Translations under genes and position numbers: made by a program | The notes under the pieces: generated by a model | Seen by the model: only the letters and a program-made list of their open reading frames with translations | Databases searched by the model: none | What the model was told of the DNA's origin: nothing | Assembly: GCA_035504175.1 (NCBI GenBank) | Contig: DATJSJ010000305.1 | Coordinates: 1-13,103, forward strand | Origin: DATJSJ01 sp035504175 | GTDB taxonomy: Bacteria > Pseudomonadota > Alphaproteobacteria > Acetobacterales > Acetobacteraceae | Direction of reading: 5' to 3' | Length of the DNA: 13,103 nucleotides | In this document: piece by piece, positions 1-7,153 of the stretch | How positions within the stretch are numbered: position 1 is the stretch's first letter | Layout of the letters: the number at the start of each line of letters is the position of its first letter

Positions 1-5
1 GGTCT

Positions 6-44
6 GGGGCCTCAGGCCCCAGCGGGTCCAGGGCGGAGCCCTGG
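6..44. repeat. two tandem GC-rich perfect inverted repeats (hairpins)
   Basis: Positions 6-12 pair perfectly with 14-20 (7-bp arms, 1-nt centre). Positions 28-34 pair perfectly with 38-44 (7-bp arms, 3-nt GGA loop). Neither is followed by a T-run, so they are not classical intrinsic terminators, although they could end transcription of a gene lying left of the window. They resemble the GC-rich dyads scattered between genes in some Rhodospirillales genomes. That resemblance is from memory and unverified. The block ends about 20 bp before the GTG start of the first gene. Confidence 0.5.
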
Positions 45-63
45 CCTTCCTTCGGGCCGGGGC

Positions 64-900
64 GTGAAGGCAGCCACACTCGCCGGCTGCGGCGCGATCG
101 TGCTGTGGTCATTCCTGGCGCTGCTGTCACGTGCCGCCGCCGCGATTCCACCGCTGCAGCTCACTGCCATGAGCTTCACGGTTGCCGGCGTGCTCGGGCT
201 CGGGCTGCTGGCGCTGCGCGGGCGGCTTGCGGACCTGCGGCAGAAGCCGGTCGCCTGGCTGCACGGGGTGGGCGGGCTGTTCGGCTTTCATGCGCTCTAC
301 TTCGCCGCCCTTGCTTTGGCGCCGCCGGCCGAGGCCAACCTGATCAACTACACTTGGCCGCTGCTGATCGTGCTGCTCTCGGCGGCGCTGCTCGGGCTGC
401 GGCTGCGCCCGGCGCATCTGCTCGGCACGGCACTCGGTGCGGCGGGATGCGTGCTGCTGCTCGGCGGCCACGCGGCGTTCCGCGGCACGGCCGTCGCCGG
501 CTACGCGCTGGCGATGGCGAGTGCCGTCACCTGGGCGTTCTATTCGGTGCTGGCGCGCCGTCTGCGGGCGGTGCCGACAGGGGCGGTGGCCGGGTTCTGC
601 GCCGTGACCGCGCTGCTGGCCCTGGTCGTGCACGAGGCGATCGAACAGACTGTCGTTCCTGACCAGGCCGCCTGCCTGGCCGCACTCGCGCTCGGCGTGG
701 GGCCGGTCGGTGCGGCTTTCTTCCTGTGGGATATCGGCATGAAGCGCGGCGACCCGCGGCTGCTCGGCACCCTGGCCTATGCGACGCCGGTCGCCTCGAC
801 GCTGGTGCTGTGCGCCGGCGGCTTCGCGCGGTTCAGCCCGACGCTGGTGCTGGCGGCCCTGCTGGTCGGCGCCGGCGGCCTGCTCGCCGCCCGCGCCTGA
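64..900 (+). CDS. EamA/DMT-superfamily transporter, YddG-like (aromatic amino acid exporter type)
   Basis: A 278-residue integral inner-membrane protein of the drug/metabolite transporter superfamily, with two EamA repeats (roughly residues 5-131 and 147-276) and about ten hydrophobic segments. The N-terminus (KAATLAGCGAIVLWS), the INYTWPLLIVLLSAALL segment near residues 94-110 and the SAVTWAFYSVLARR stretch in the second half match the pattern of E. coli YddG, an exporter of aromatic amino acids and related compounds. The substrate here is inferred only by family. The GTG start at 64 places the first helix exactly where YddG has it, but no clear Shine-Dalgarno precedes it, and the frame stays open to the left window edge. 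The next gene starts 22 bp after the stop, so the two may be co-transcribed. Alternative: another EamA exporter of unknown substrate. Confidence 0.85.
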   Translation: MKAATLAGCGAIVLWSFLALLSRAAAAIPPLQLTAMSFTVAGVLGLGLLALRGRLADLRQKPVAWLHGVGGLFGFHALYFAALALAPPAEANLINYTWPLLIVLLSAALLGLRLRPAHLLGTALGAAGCVLLLGGHAAFRGTAVAGYALAMASAVTWAFYSVLARRLRAVPTGAVAGFCAVTALLALVVHEAIEQTVVPDQAACLAALALGVGPVGAAFFLWDIGMKRGDPRLLGTLAYATPVASTLVLCAGGFARFSPTLVLAALLVGAGGLLAARA

Positions 901-922
901 CCGCACGCACGGCGCCGCCGCG

Positions 923-2149
923 ATGATGACAGCGTCGCACCACCTGATTCTCGGCGGCGGCTTGCTGCTGCTCGCCAGCATCCTGGTCGGCGCGCTGTCG
1001 CGGCGGATCAATGCGCCGCTGCTGCTCGTCTTCCTCGTGCTCGGGATGCTGGTCGGCGAGGACGGGCCGGGCGGCGTGCCGTTCGACGATTTCCGCGCCG
1101 CCTATCTGATCGGCAGTGTCGCCCTTGCGGTGATCCTGTTCGAGGGCGGGCTCAATACCTCGCTCGCGACGCTGCGCTCGGTGTTCTGGCCGGCGCTGGC
1201 GCTGGCAACGGTCGGGGTGGTGGTGACCGCGTTGCTGGTGGCCGCCGCGGTGACGGTGATCGGCCATGTCGGCCTCGTGCCGGCGATGCTGGTCGGCGCG
1301 GTGGTGGCACCGACCGATGCCGCCGCGGTCGCGGCCCTGCTGCGCCGGTCGCGACTCGCCGTTCCGGAACGGGTGAACGCGGTGCTCGAGGTCGAGTCGG
1401 GGCTCAACGACCCGATGTCGGTGTTCCTGACCATCCTGCTCATCCGCATGATCGTGACCCCGGGCGGCGTCGGCATCGGCGAGGCCGCCTGGATGTTCGT
1501 CGTCCAGATGCTGGGCGGCACCGTGCTGGGGATTGTCGGCGGCGCGGCCCTCGTGTTCCTGCTCCGGCGGTTGCGCCTGGAGGTGGCCTTGGCGGCGGTG
1601 CTGGCGCTGGCCGGCACGCTGACGGTGTTCGGGCTCGGCGAGACGCTGCAGACCAGCGGCTTCATGGCAACCTACATTGCCGGGATCATGGCGGGCGCCG
1701 CGGACTATCGCGGCCGCGAGGCGGTCGGGCACTTCTTCGACGGGCTGGGCTGGCTGGCGCAGATCGTGCTGTTCGTCATGCTCGGCCTGCTGGTGACGCC
1801 GCACAACCTGGTGCCGCTGATCCTGCCGGCGCTGGCCGGGACGGCGGTGCTGCTGTTCATCGCCCGGCCGGTCGCAACCGCGCTCTGCCTGGCGCCGTTC
1901 GGCTTCGGCCGGCGGGAGATCGCCTTCGCTTCCTGGGTCGGGTTGCGTGGGGCGGTGCCGATCTATCTCAGCATCGTGCCGGTGATCGGCGATGCGGCCC
2001 GCGGATCGCATCTGTTCAGTGCCGCGTTCGTCGTGGTGATCGCGTCGCTGGTGGCGCAGGGTTGGACCATCGCCCCGTTTGCGCGGCGGCTCGGCTTCGG
2101 CGCGGCCGTTGTCGGCCCCGCGGCAACGCGCGAGCTTGCCGGGGAATAG
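923..2149 (+). CDS. CPA1/NhaP2-type cation:proton antiporter, membrane domain only
   Basis: A 408-residue inner-membrane Na+/K+:H+ antiporter. About 12 hydrophobic segments fill almost the whole length. The sequence follows the NhaP2/CvrA pattern: a GMLVGEDGPGGVPFDDF-type stretch after the first helix, LFEGGLNTS after the next, an APTDAAAV motif with Thr131-Asp132, and the conserved Asn162-Asp163 pair in LNDPMSVFL, which in this superfamily lies in the ion-binding site. A GLRGAVPIYLSIVP helix lies near the C-terminus. Two adjacent ATGs (923 and 926) are possible starts. A longer reading beginning at 779 overlaps the upstream gene and is not believed. Longer NhaP2 relatives carry a TrkA-C or other cytosolic regulatory domain, and here the protein stops right after the last helix. 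It probably serves in K+/Na+ or pH homeostasis. The exact cation cannot be read from sequence. Confidence 0.9.
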   Translation: MMTASHHLILGGGLLLLASILVGALSRRINAPLLLVFLVLGMLVGEDGPGGVPFDDFRAAYLIGSVALAVILFEGGLNTSLATLRSVFWPALALATVGVVVTALLVAAAVTVIGHVGLVPAMLVGAVVAPTDAAAVAALLRRSRLAVPERVNAVLEVESGLNDPMSVFLTILLIRMIVTPGGVGIGEAAWMFVVQMLGGTVLGIVGGAALVFLLRRLRLEVALAAVLALAGTLTVFGLGETLQTSGFMATYIAGIMAGAADYRGREAVGHFFDGLGWLAQIVLFVMLGLLVTPHNLVPLILPALAGTAVLLFIARPVATALCLAPFGFGRREIAFASWVGLRGAVPIYLSIVPVIGDAARGSHLFSAAFVVVIASLVAQGWTIAPFARRLGFGAAVVGPAATRELAGE

Positions 2150-2262
2150 ATCATGATCGCCGGAGGCGACGTCGCCGGAAGAGGGAACACCGGCTCCTAG
2201 GGCAAGCGACGAACCTGGGTTCGCTCCGACAGGACGGAGAGCGGTCCCGGTCCGGGCGCCGC

Positions 2263-2577
2263 TCAGCGGGGCCGGTCGGGTGGCAGCTTTCGCGGACGCC
2301 CGCCCGCCTCCCAGCCCGCAAGCCCGGCTGCGCGATCGGCCTCGGTCACCGGCGTGATCACGACGCAGAACCGGCCATCCGCGGTGCGCTCGACCCGAAG
2401 ACGCCGGCGCGCGTTCGGCCACTGCTCCTCGAGATCGGCCGCCAGCTCCAGCTCGTCGAGCCCATAGGCGCCGGCCCGACGAACATAGGCTTCCATCTCG
2501 TCCATCGCCTTCTGCGACGGCGCAATCGATCGCCGGCCGACCAGATCAAAGACCATGATATGCACGTGATCCGACAC
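2263..2577 (-). CDS. small hypothetical protein (104 aa)
   Basis: I do not recognise a family. The product is a soluble protein of 104 residues, with no signal peptide or membrane segment. It has an acidic, probably helical middle (DELELAADLEEQW, about residues 41-53), an Arg-rich strand-like section (ARRRLRVERT then FCVVITPVTE) and a basic, Pro-rich tail. I chose the GTG at 2575-2577 because GAGGAG lies 7 nt upstream of it. The ATG at 2554-2556 (97 aa) is the alternative. Codon use is clearly coding-like, with high GC at third positions, in this frame only. The gene converges on the antiporter gene, separated by 113 bp, and runs away from hprK. The same frame stays open far upstream (to 3273), but composition becomes less coding-like above 2577. 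Confidence 0.72.
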   Translation of the reverse strand: MSDHVHIMVFDLVGRRSIAPSQKAMDEMEAYVRRAGAYGLDELELAADLEEQWPNARRRLRVERTADGRFCVVITPVTEADRAAGLAGWEAGGRPRKLPPDRPR

Positions 2578-2937
2578 CAGCGGGCTCCTCGCCGTCGCGC
2601 TTCCGTCGCATTTACGCACGGGAGACGCGGGAGACCGTCGCGATAGCGCTAATTCTGCGTCAAGCGGGGCGGCACCGCACAATTTTCTCAAGGCCCTGCA
2701 CGCGGTGGGCTGCAAACGTTCCCTGGCAAGGCGTCCCCAGTGCCGTTCGGGTTCCGCGGCGACATGCAGCGGGGCTCTGGCGCGGGCAGCGCGACCGTGG
2801 TATCCATACGCGGCGATGTAGAGGGTGGTTGCGCAACCGCCCAGATTGCGTCGCATGGCTGTGCCGGGGCGGATGCGGGCCGTGCGGCGCACAAGTCGCT
2901 TCCATTTCCTGGCAAGCGGTCCCATCTTCCCGCCCTC
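2578..2937. other. 360-bp stretch without a confident gene (divergent spacer before hprK)
   Basis: This region separates the minus-strand small gene from plus-strand hprK and should hold the promoters of both. A TTGACG hexamer on the minus strand (2663 down to 2658) could be a -35 element, but no good -10 follows at normal spacing. On the plus strand there is an AT-richer patch near 2677-2692 and no convincing promoter pair. The minus strand is open in the frame of the downstream gene, with an ATG at 2925 preceded by a GAGGG-like sequence. Codons from about 2925 to 2690 are moderately coding-like and encode an Arg/Ala-rich peptide. A second small gene or an N-terminal extension of the 2263-2577 product is therefore possible but unproven. 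Confidence 0.5.
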
Positions 2938-3357
2938 ATGCAGGTTCACGCAAGCTGCGCCGCCCGAGACGGGTGGGGCGTGTTGCTGCTGGGGCCGCCA
3001 GGATCCGGGAAATCCGACCTGGCGCTGCGCCTGTTGGACCGAGGATTCTCCCTGGTGGCTGACGATCGGGTCGAGATCGAGGACGGGGTGGCAAGCCCGC
3101 CGCCGGCGCTGGCCGGGCTGCTGGAGGTGCGCGGCCTCGGAATCGTCCGCCTTGCCCATCTGACCTCGGCGCGGCTGGCGCTGGCGGTCGAGCTGGCGGG
3201 CCAGGCGGAACGCCTGCCGCAGCCACTGCGCCATCCCGTGTTCGACCTGCCGGTGATCACGGTCGATCCGCATGCGGCCTCCGCCGCTCGCCGGGTGGCG
3301 CTGGCGCTTGATTGCGCGCTCGGCCGGGTCGCCCAGCAGGCGGGAGCGTTTGCATGA
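2938..3357 (+). CDS. hprK: HPr kinase/phosphorylase, short alphaproteobacterial form
   Basis: A 139-residue cytosolic enzyme that phosphorylates HPr on a regulatory serine and, in characterised family members, can reverse the reaction. The P-loop is GPPGSGKSD (residues 19-27, Lys25), followed by the VADDRV stretch (40-45). The HprK signature EVRGLGIV lies at residues 63-70. Firmicute HprK is about 310 residues and has an extra N-terminal domain. This protein is the kinase core alone, as is usual in Alphaproteobacteria. The ATG at 2938 gives the family-typical MQVHASC opening. The stop overlaps the rapZ start in ATGA, so translation is probably coupled. Its likely target, HPr with Ser52, is encoded three genes downstream. 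The ChvG/ChvI-type two-component genes that often precede hprK in this class are absent here. Confidence 0.93.
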   Translation: MQVHASCAARDGWGVLLLGPPGSGKSDLALRLLDRGFSLVADDRVEIEDGVASPPPALAGLLEVRGLGIVRLAHLTSARLALAVELAGQAERLPQPLRHPVFDLPVITVDPHAASAARRVALALDCALGRVAQQAGAFA

Positions 3358-4361
3358 GCGGGCCGCGGCACCGGGTGGTGCTGGTCACCGGCCTCTCCGG
3401 TGCCGGCAAGGCCTCCGTGCTGCGGGCGCTGGAGGATCTAGGGTACGAGGCGGTCGACAACCCGCCCCTTGGCATGCTGGAGGCGCTGGTCGGCCAGCGT
3501 TGCGGTGCCGGCGGCGCCAGGCTGGCGATCGGGGTCGATGCCCGCACCAGCGGCTTCGACGCCGAGGAGGTGCTGGCGACGCGCCAGCGGCTGATCGCCA
3601 ACCCGGCGCTGCTGCCGGAGCTGATCTACGCCACGGCCGACGAGGCGGTTCTGCTGCGCCGCTACACCGAGACGCGCCGGCGCCACCCGCTCGCCGTCAC
3701 CGGCCGGGTCAGCGACGGCGTCGCGGCCGAGACGGCCCTCACCGCCCCGCTGCTCGCCTCCGCCGACCTGGTGATCGACACGTCCGACCTGCCGCTGCCG
3801 GCGCTGCGGCGGCTGATCGAGCAGCATTTCGCCGACGCCCGGTCGGGCGCACCCGCGCCCACCGACCTGACCGTCTCGCTGCTCTCCTTTGCCTATCCGG
3901 GTGGCCTGCCGCGCGAGGCGGACCTGGTGTTCGACTGCCGCTTCCTGCGCAACCCGCATTACGACCCGGTGCTGCGGCCGCAGACCGGCCGCGACCCCGC
4001 GGTCGTCGCCCATATCCAGGCCGATCCCGACTACGCCGCCTTCACCGAGCGTCTGATCGCTCTTCTTGCCCTGGTTTTGCCGCGATTCGTGCAAGAGGGG
4101 AAGAAATATGCAACTATCGCGTTCGGATGCACCGGCGGCCGACATCGCTCCGTCCACCTGGCGGAGACCATCGCCACCCATCTCGCCAGCCCCGCAGGCG
4201 GCGGCTGGCGCGTGACGCTCACGCATCGCGAACTGGTTCGCGGCGCTGCGCGGCAGGAGACCACCGACCGCGCCACGGCGCGCGCCGATGGCGTCGTTGC
4301 GTTGCCGCCGGAGAGCGGGCCAGGACGGCCCGCCCCACCCGTTCAGGCACAGGAGGCCTGA
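3354..4361 (+). CDS. rapZ: RapZ-family nucleotide-binding protein
   Basis: A 335-residue cytosolic protein. The N-terminal P-loop domain contains GLSGAGKAS (residues 13-21, Lys19), the LEDLGYEAVDNPP block (26-38) and a Walker-B-like AIGVD (58-62). The C-terminal domain has FDCRFLRNPHYDPVLRPQTG, and later GCTGGRHRSVHLAE, the most diagnostic RapZ motif. In E. coli RapZ is an RNA-binding adaptor that directs the sRNA GlmZ to RNase E and so controls glucosamine-6-phosphate synthesis. The role in Alphaproteobacteria is not established by sequence. The P-loop reads GK-A-S rather than GK-[S/T]. The length (335 aa against about 285 for E. coli) reflects a Pro/Ala-rich tail. The start overlaps the hprK stop. 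An AGGAGG lies at 4351-4356 inside its 3' end, ahead of the next gene. Confidence 0.93.
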   Translation: MSGPRHRVVLVTGLSGAGKASVLRALEDLGYEAVDNPPLGMLEALVGQRCGAGGARLAIGVDARTSGFDAEEVLATRQRLIANPALLPELIYATADEAVLLRRYTETRRRHPLAVTGRVSDGVAAETALTAPLLASADLVIDTSDLPLPALRRLIEQHFADARSGAPAPTDLTVSLLSFAYPGGLPREADLVFDCRFLRNPHYDPVLRPQTGRDPAVVAHIQADPDYAAFTERLIALLALVLPRFVQEGKKYATIAFGCTGGRHRSVHLAETIATHLASPAGGGWRVTLTHRELVRGAARQETTDRATARADGVVALPPESGPGRPAPPVQAQEA

Positions 4362-4370
4362 CACACCATC

Positions 4371-4814
4371 ATGATCGGTCTTGTTCTGGTGACGCATGGG
4401 CGTCTCGCCGACGAAATGCGCTCCGCCATGGAGCACGTGGTCGGGCCCCAGCGGAACGTGGCGACCGTCTGTATCGGCGCGGATGACGACATGGAGGCGC
4501 GGCGGGGTGATATCCGCCGTTGCATCGATTGCGTCGATACCGGCGACGGCGTGGTCCTGGTCACCGACATGTTCGGCGGCACCCCCAGCAATCTCGCGAT
4601 CTCGATGATGAAGCGGCCGGGGGTCGAGGTGATCGCCGGGATGAACCTGCCGATGCTGGTCAAGCTCGCCAAGGTCCGCTCCTCCCAGACGCTCGGCGAA
4701 TGCGTCGACTGCGCCCAGGCGGCCGGGCGGAAATATATCGCCGCCGCCTCTCACGTCATGCCCGGCTGTGGTGCGGCGCCACCACCACCGACCCGCACCG
4801 GCACGGATGGATAG
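4371..4814 (+). CDS. manX: PTS EIIA component, mannose (EIIA-Man) family
   Basis: A 147-residue cytosolic phosphocarrier with the single EIIA-Man fold. The phosphorylatable residue is His9 in LVLVTHGRLA. The second active-site stretch is VTDMFGGTPSN (residues 64-74). The domain ends near residue 130 and is followed by a Gly/Pro/Thr-rich tail (GCGAAPPPPTRTG) that is probably disordered. In the family, the phosphate comes from HPr. No EIIB, EIIC or EIID gene is present in the window, so the protein most likely acts as a regulator (sometimes called PtsM in other Alphaproteobacteria) and not as part of a sugar importer. It starts 9 bp after rapZ. The nearest strong Shine-Dalgarno (AGGAGG, 4351-4356) lies 14 nt upstream of the ATG, farther than usual. 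A 90-bp gap separates it from ptsH. Confidence 0.92.
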   Translation: MIGLVLVTHGRLADEMRSAMEHVVGPQRNVATVCIGADDDMEARRGDIRRCIDCVDTGDGVVLVTDMFGGTPSNLAISMMKRPGVEVIAGMNLPMLVKLAKVRSSQTLGECVDCAQAAGRKYIAAASHVMPGCGAAPPPPTRTGTDG

Positions 4815-4904
4815 AACCGTCCGGCGCGGCGCGCCGGCGCTGCGGCAGGACGGGACTCGCGAGCGCGGCACCGCAGCCGGGGCCGCCGATGAGGCGGGGC
4901 GGCG

Positions 4905-5192
4905 ATGAGTGACGATCAGGTGGTGTCCCGTACCGTCACGATCGTCAATCAGCGTGGCCTGCACGCCCGCGCGGCGGCCCGCTTCGTGGCTCTCGCCGAG
5001 CGCTTCGGTGCCGCGGTCGAAGTGCTGCGCGACGGTCAGGCGCCGGTTTCCGCCCGTTCGATCATGGGACTGATGATGCTCGTCGCCGGACCGGGCGAGT
5101 CGCTGGAGCTCAGGGCGCAGGGCTGGGACGCGAAGGAGGCGGTCGACGCGCTGGCGGCGCTGGTCGAGTCCGGCTTCAATGAACAGGAATGA
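4905..5192 (+). CDS. ptsH: phosphocarrier protein HPr
   Basis: A 95-residue cytosolic phosphocarrier linking enzyme I to EIIA. The active-site histidine is His20 in QRGLHARAAARFV, corresponding to His15 of E. coli HPr. The HprK target is Ser52 in SARSIMGLMML, corresponding to Ser46. Both signatures are intact, so the protein can be controlled by EI and by the HprK encoded upstream. The N-terminus is about five residues longer than in E. coli. The ATG at 4905 is preceded by a purine-rich GAGGCGGGGCGGCG stretch that may serve as a weak ribosome-binding site. The last 14 bp overlap the start of ptsI, suggesting translational coupling. Confidence 0.96.
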   Translation: MSDDQVVSRTVTIVNQRGLHARAAARFVALAERFGAAVEVLRDGQAPVSARSIMGLMMLVAGPGESLELRAQGWDAKEAVDALAALVESGFNEQE

Positions 5193-7008
5193 GCCGACGC
5201 CGCCGACGGACGGGATGCCTCGGCCCGTGCGGCCGGAGCGGCGCCTGCTCGGCATCCCGGTCTGCGGCGGCGTCGCCATCGGCCCCGCCATCCCGGCAAC
5301 CGAAGCGCCCGCCGAGGTGGTGCGCCACAAGATCCACGCCAGCGACATCGAGGCCGAGACGGCGCGGCTGGAGGCGGCGATCCTGCAGTCGCGCAAGCAG
5401 CTCGCCAAGCTTCGCAGCCGCATCGCGGCGCTGCCGGAGGACGCGCATTCCGAGATCGCGCCGATGCTGGACGCCTACGCCCAGATGCTCTCCGCCTCCC
5501 GCCTGGTGCGCAACGCCCGCAGCCGCATCGCCGAGCGGCTGGTCTCCGCCGAGACCGCGGTGGTCGAGGAATGCGAGGCGATTGCCCGCGCCCTGCTCGC
5601 CCTGCCAAGCGACGACGAGGCCGGCCAGGGGCGCCGCGCCGACGAGGTGCGCGAAATCGGCCGCCGGCTGGTCCGCAACCTCACCCAGACGCCGTTCCGC
5701 AGCTTCGCCGACCTGCCTGCGGGCGCGATCCTGATCGCCGAGGCGCTGCGCCCGGCCGATGCGGCGCTGCTCGATCCGGCGCGCCTTGCCGGGGTCGCGA
5801 CCGAGGAGGGCGGCGCCGACGGTCACACCGCTATCATGCTGCGCGCGCTCGGCCTGCCCGCGGTGCTCGGCATCCCGGGCCTCACCGCCGCAGTCGAGCA
5901 GGGCGAGCCGGCCGTGCTCGACGGCGCCGCCGGGACGCTGGTGGTCGATCCGACACCCGCGACGCTTGCCCAGGCGCGCCGCGCCGTTGTCACCTTCACC
6001 CGCGAACGTCAGCGCCTCGCCCGGCTGCGCCGCCTCCCCGCCGTCACCAGCGACGGCGAGCCGGTCGAGCTGCAGGCCAATCTGGAACTGCCCGCCGAGC
6101 TGCCGCTGATCGCCAGCGCCGGCGCGCATGGCATCGGCCTGCTGCGCAGCGAGTTCCTGTTCATGAACCGCGAGACGCTGCCGGACGAGGACGCCCAGGC
6201 CGAGGTGTATCGCGGCGTCGTCGACGCCATGGCCGGCGATCCCGTGACCATCCGCGTGCTCGACTGGGGCGGCGAGAAGGAGATCGAGGCGCTGGAGGGG
6301 ACTGGGATCCTGCCCGACTCGGTCGGCGCCAATCCGGCCCTGACCTTGCGCGGCATCCGGCTGCTGCTGCGCTGTCCGGAGCTGCTGGAGACCCAGCTCG
6401 CCGCCATCCTGCGTGCAGCCGCCGCCGGGCCGGTGCGCATCCTGCTGCCGATGGTGACCACGGTCGGCGAGGTACGCGCGGCGCGGCAGATCTACGACCG
6501 GGTGCTGCAGGATCTGCTCCGGCGGGGCGACCGGGTGCCGGAGCAGCCGCCGCCGCTCGGCGTGATGATCGAGACGCCCGGTGCGGCACTCGGCGCCGAT
6601 GCGCTGGCGCTCGAGGTCGATTTCTTCGCCCTCGGCACCAACGACCTGGCGATGTACGCGCTCGCCGTCGATCGCGGCGACAGCGACGTCGCGCATCTCT
6701 ACGACCCGCTGCATCCCGCGGTGCTGCGCCTGGTGCAGTTCGCGACCGAGGCGGCGCGGCGGGTGCAGATTCCGATCTCGGTTTGCGGCGAGATGGCGAG
6801 CAACCCGCGGCTCATTCCGCTGCTGCTCGGGCTCGGGCTGCGCAGCTTCAGCATGAACGCCTCCGCCATCCCGCGGGTGAAGCAGGCGGTGCGGCGCGTC
6901 GCGGTCGCCGACTGCGTCCGGTTCGCCGCGCGCGTCATGACCCAGGCGGACCCGGCAGTCATCCAGGAGATGGTGCTCGGGTTCGACGCCAAGGCCGCTT
7001 CGGGCTGA
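5179..7008 (+). CDS. ptsI: phosphoenolpyruvate-protein phosphotransferase (PTS enzyme I)
   Basis: A 609-residue cytosolic enzyme that takes phosphate from PEP and passes it to HPr. There is no N-terminal GAF domain, so this is the EI type and not EI-Ntr (PtsP). The HPr-binding helical domain covers about residues 45-160. The active histidine is His216 in GGADGHTAIMLRALG. The PEP-binding barrel contains LLRSEFLFM (Arg323), the metal-ligand pair Glu465 (GVMIETPG) and Asp489 (GTNDLAMYALAVDRGD), and the proton-donor Cys536 (ISVCGEMASNP). The Glu-Asp spacing of 24 equals that of E. coli EI. Departures from consensus are LDWGGEK (residues 361-367) where most EIs have LDIGGDK, and GANPALTLRGIRLLL in place of ENPALG-type sequence. 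I took the ATG at 5179, which overlaps ptsH. An internal ATG at 5215 is an alternative. Confidence 0.94.
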   Translation: MNRNEPTPPTDGMPRPVRPERRLLGIPVCGGVAIGPAIPATEAPAEVVRHKIHASDIEAETARLEAAILQSRKQLAKLRSRIAALPEDAHSEIAPMLDAYAQMLSASRLVRNARSRIAERLVSAETAVVEECEAIARALLALPSDDEAGQGRRADEVREIGRRLVRNLTQTPFRSFADLPAGAILIAEALRPADAALLDPARLAGVATEEGGADGHTAIMLRALGLPAVLGIPGLTAAVEQGEPAVLDGAAGTLVVDPTPATLAQARRAVVTFTRERQRLARLRRLPAVTSDGEPVELQANLELPAELPLIASAGAHGIGLLRSEFLFMNRETLPDEDAQAEVYRGVVDAMAGDPVTIRVLDWGGEKEIEALEGTGILPDSVGANPALTLRGIRLLLRCPELLETQLAAILRAAAAGPVRILLPMVTTVGEVRAARQIYDRVLQDLLRRGDRVPEQPPPLGVMIETPGAALGADALALEVDFFALGTNDLAMYALAVDRGDSDVAHLYDPLHPAVLRLVQFATEAARRVQIPISVCGEMASNPRLIPLLLGLGLRSFSMNASAIPRVKQAVRRVAVADCVRFAARVMTQADPAVIQEMVLGFDAKAASG

Positions 7009-7047
7009 GCGCACCCGCCTGAGCCCGAGCTCGCGGCGCGCTCGACC

Positions 7048-7073
7048 GCGCGCAATCCGACAGAACTGCGCGC
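7048..7073. repeat. 7-bp inverted repeat between the PTS and ABC operons
   Basis: GCGCGCA at 7048-7054 is perfectly complementary to TGCGCGC at 7067-7073, with a 12-nt loop. It lies 40 bp after the ptsI stop. It could be a GC-rich transcription-ending or RNA-stabilising hairpin at the end of the PTS operon. No T-run follows, so an intrinsic terminator is not established. Nothing else is evident in 7009-7150. Confidence 0.3.
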
Positions 7074-7153
7074 AACCGGCATTCCGACGCGAGCAGGAAG
7101 CCGGCGGCGCCGGTAATGCGCAGGTTTGGGCGCGCGTTTATCTGCTTTCATGC

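Noticed and set aside
779..922. Longer N-terminus for the antiporter starting at 779
   Set aside because: It would overlap the transporter gene by about 120 bp. The added residues are Arg/Pro/Ala-rich out-of-frame reading of that gene and do not resemble antiporter sequence. The ATGs at 923/926 give the family-typical N-terminus.
2165..2176. Perfect 12-bp palindrome GGCGACGTCGCC after the antiporter gene
   Set aside because: It has no loop and no T-run, and palindromes of this size are common by chance at this GC content. It is not strong enough to call a terminator or operator.
833..2422. 529-codon minus-strand open frame opposite the antiporter
   Set aside because: The translation is dominated by Arg, Gln, His and Asp repeats, typical of antisense reading of GC-rich genes. 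The plus strand there encodes a clear antiporter.
2740..2937. Extended N-terminus of HprK from 2740
   Set aside because: The added 66 residues do not resemble the HprK N-terminal domain and lack coding-like codon use. The ATG at 2938 gives the usual short-form start.
3438..5423. 661-codon minus-strand open frame across rapZ, manX and ptsH
   Set aside because: It crosses three well-identified genes on the other strand, has low-complexity composition and shows no recognisable motif. It is a product of high GC.
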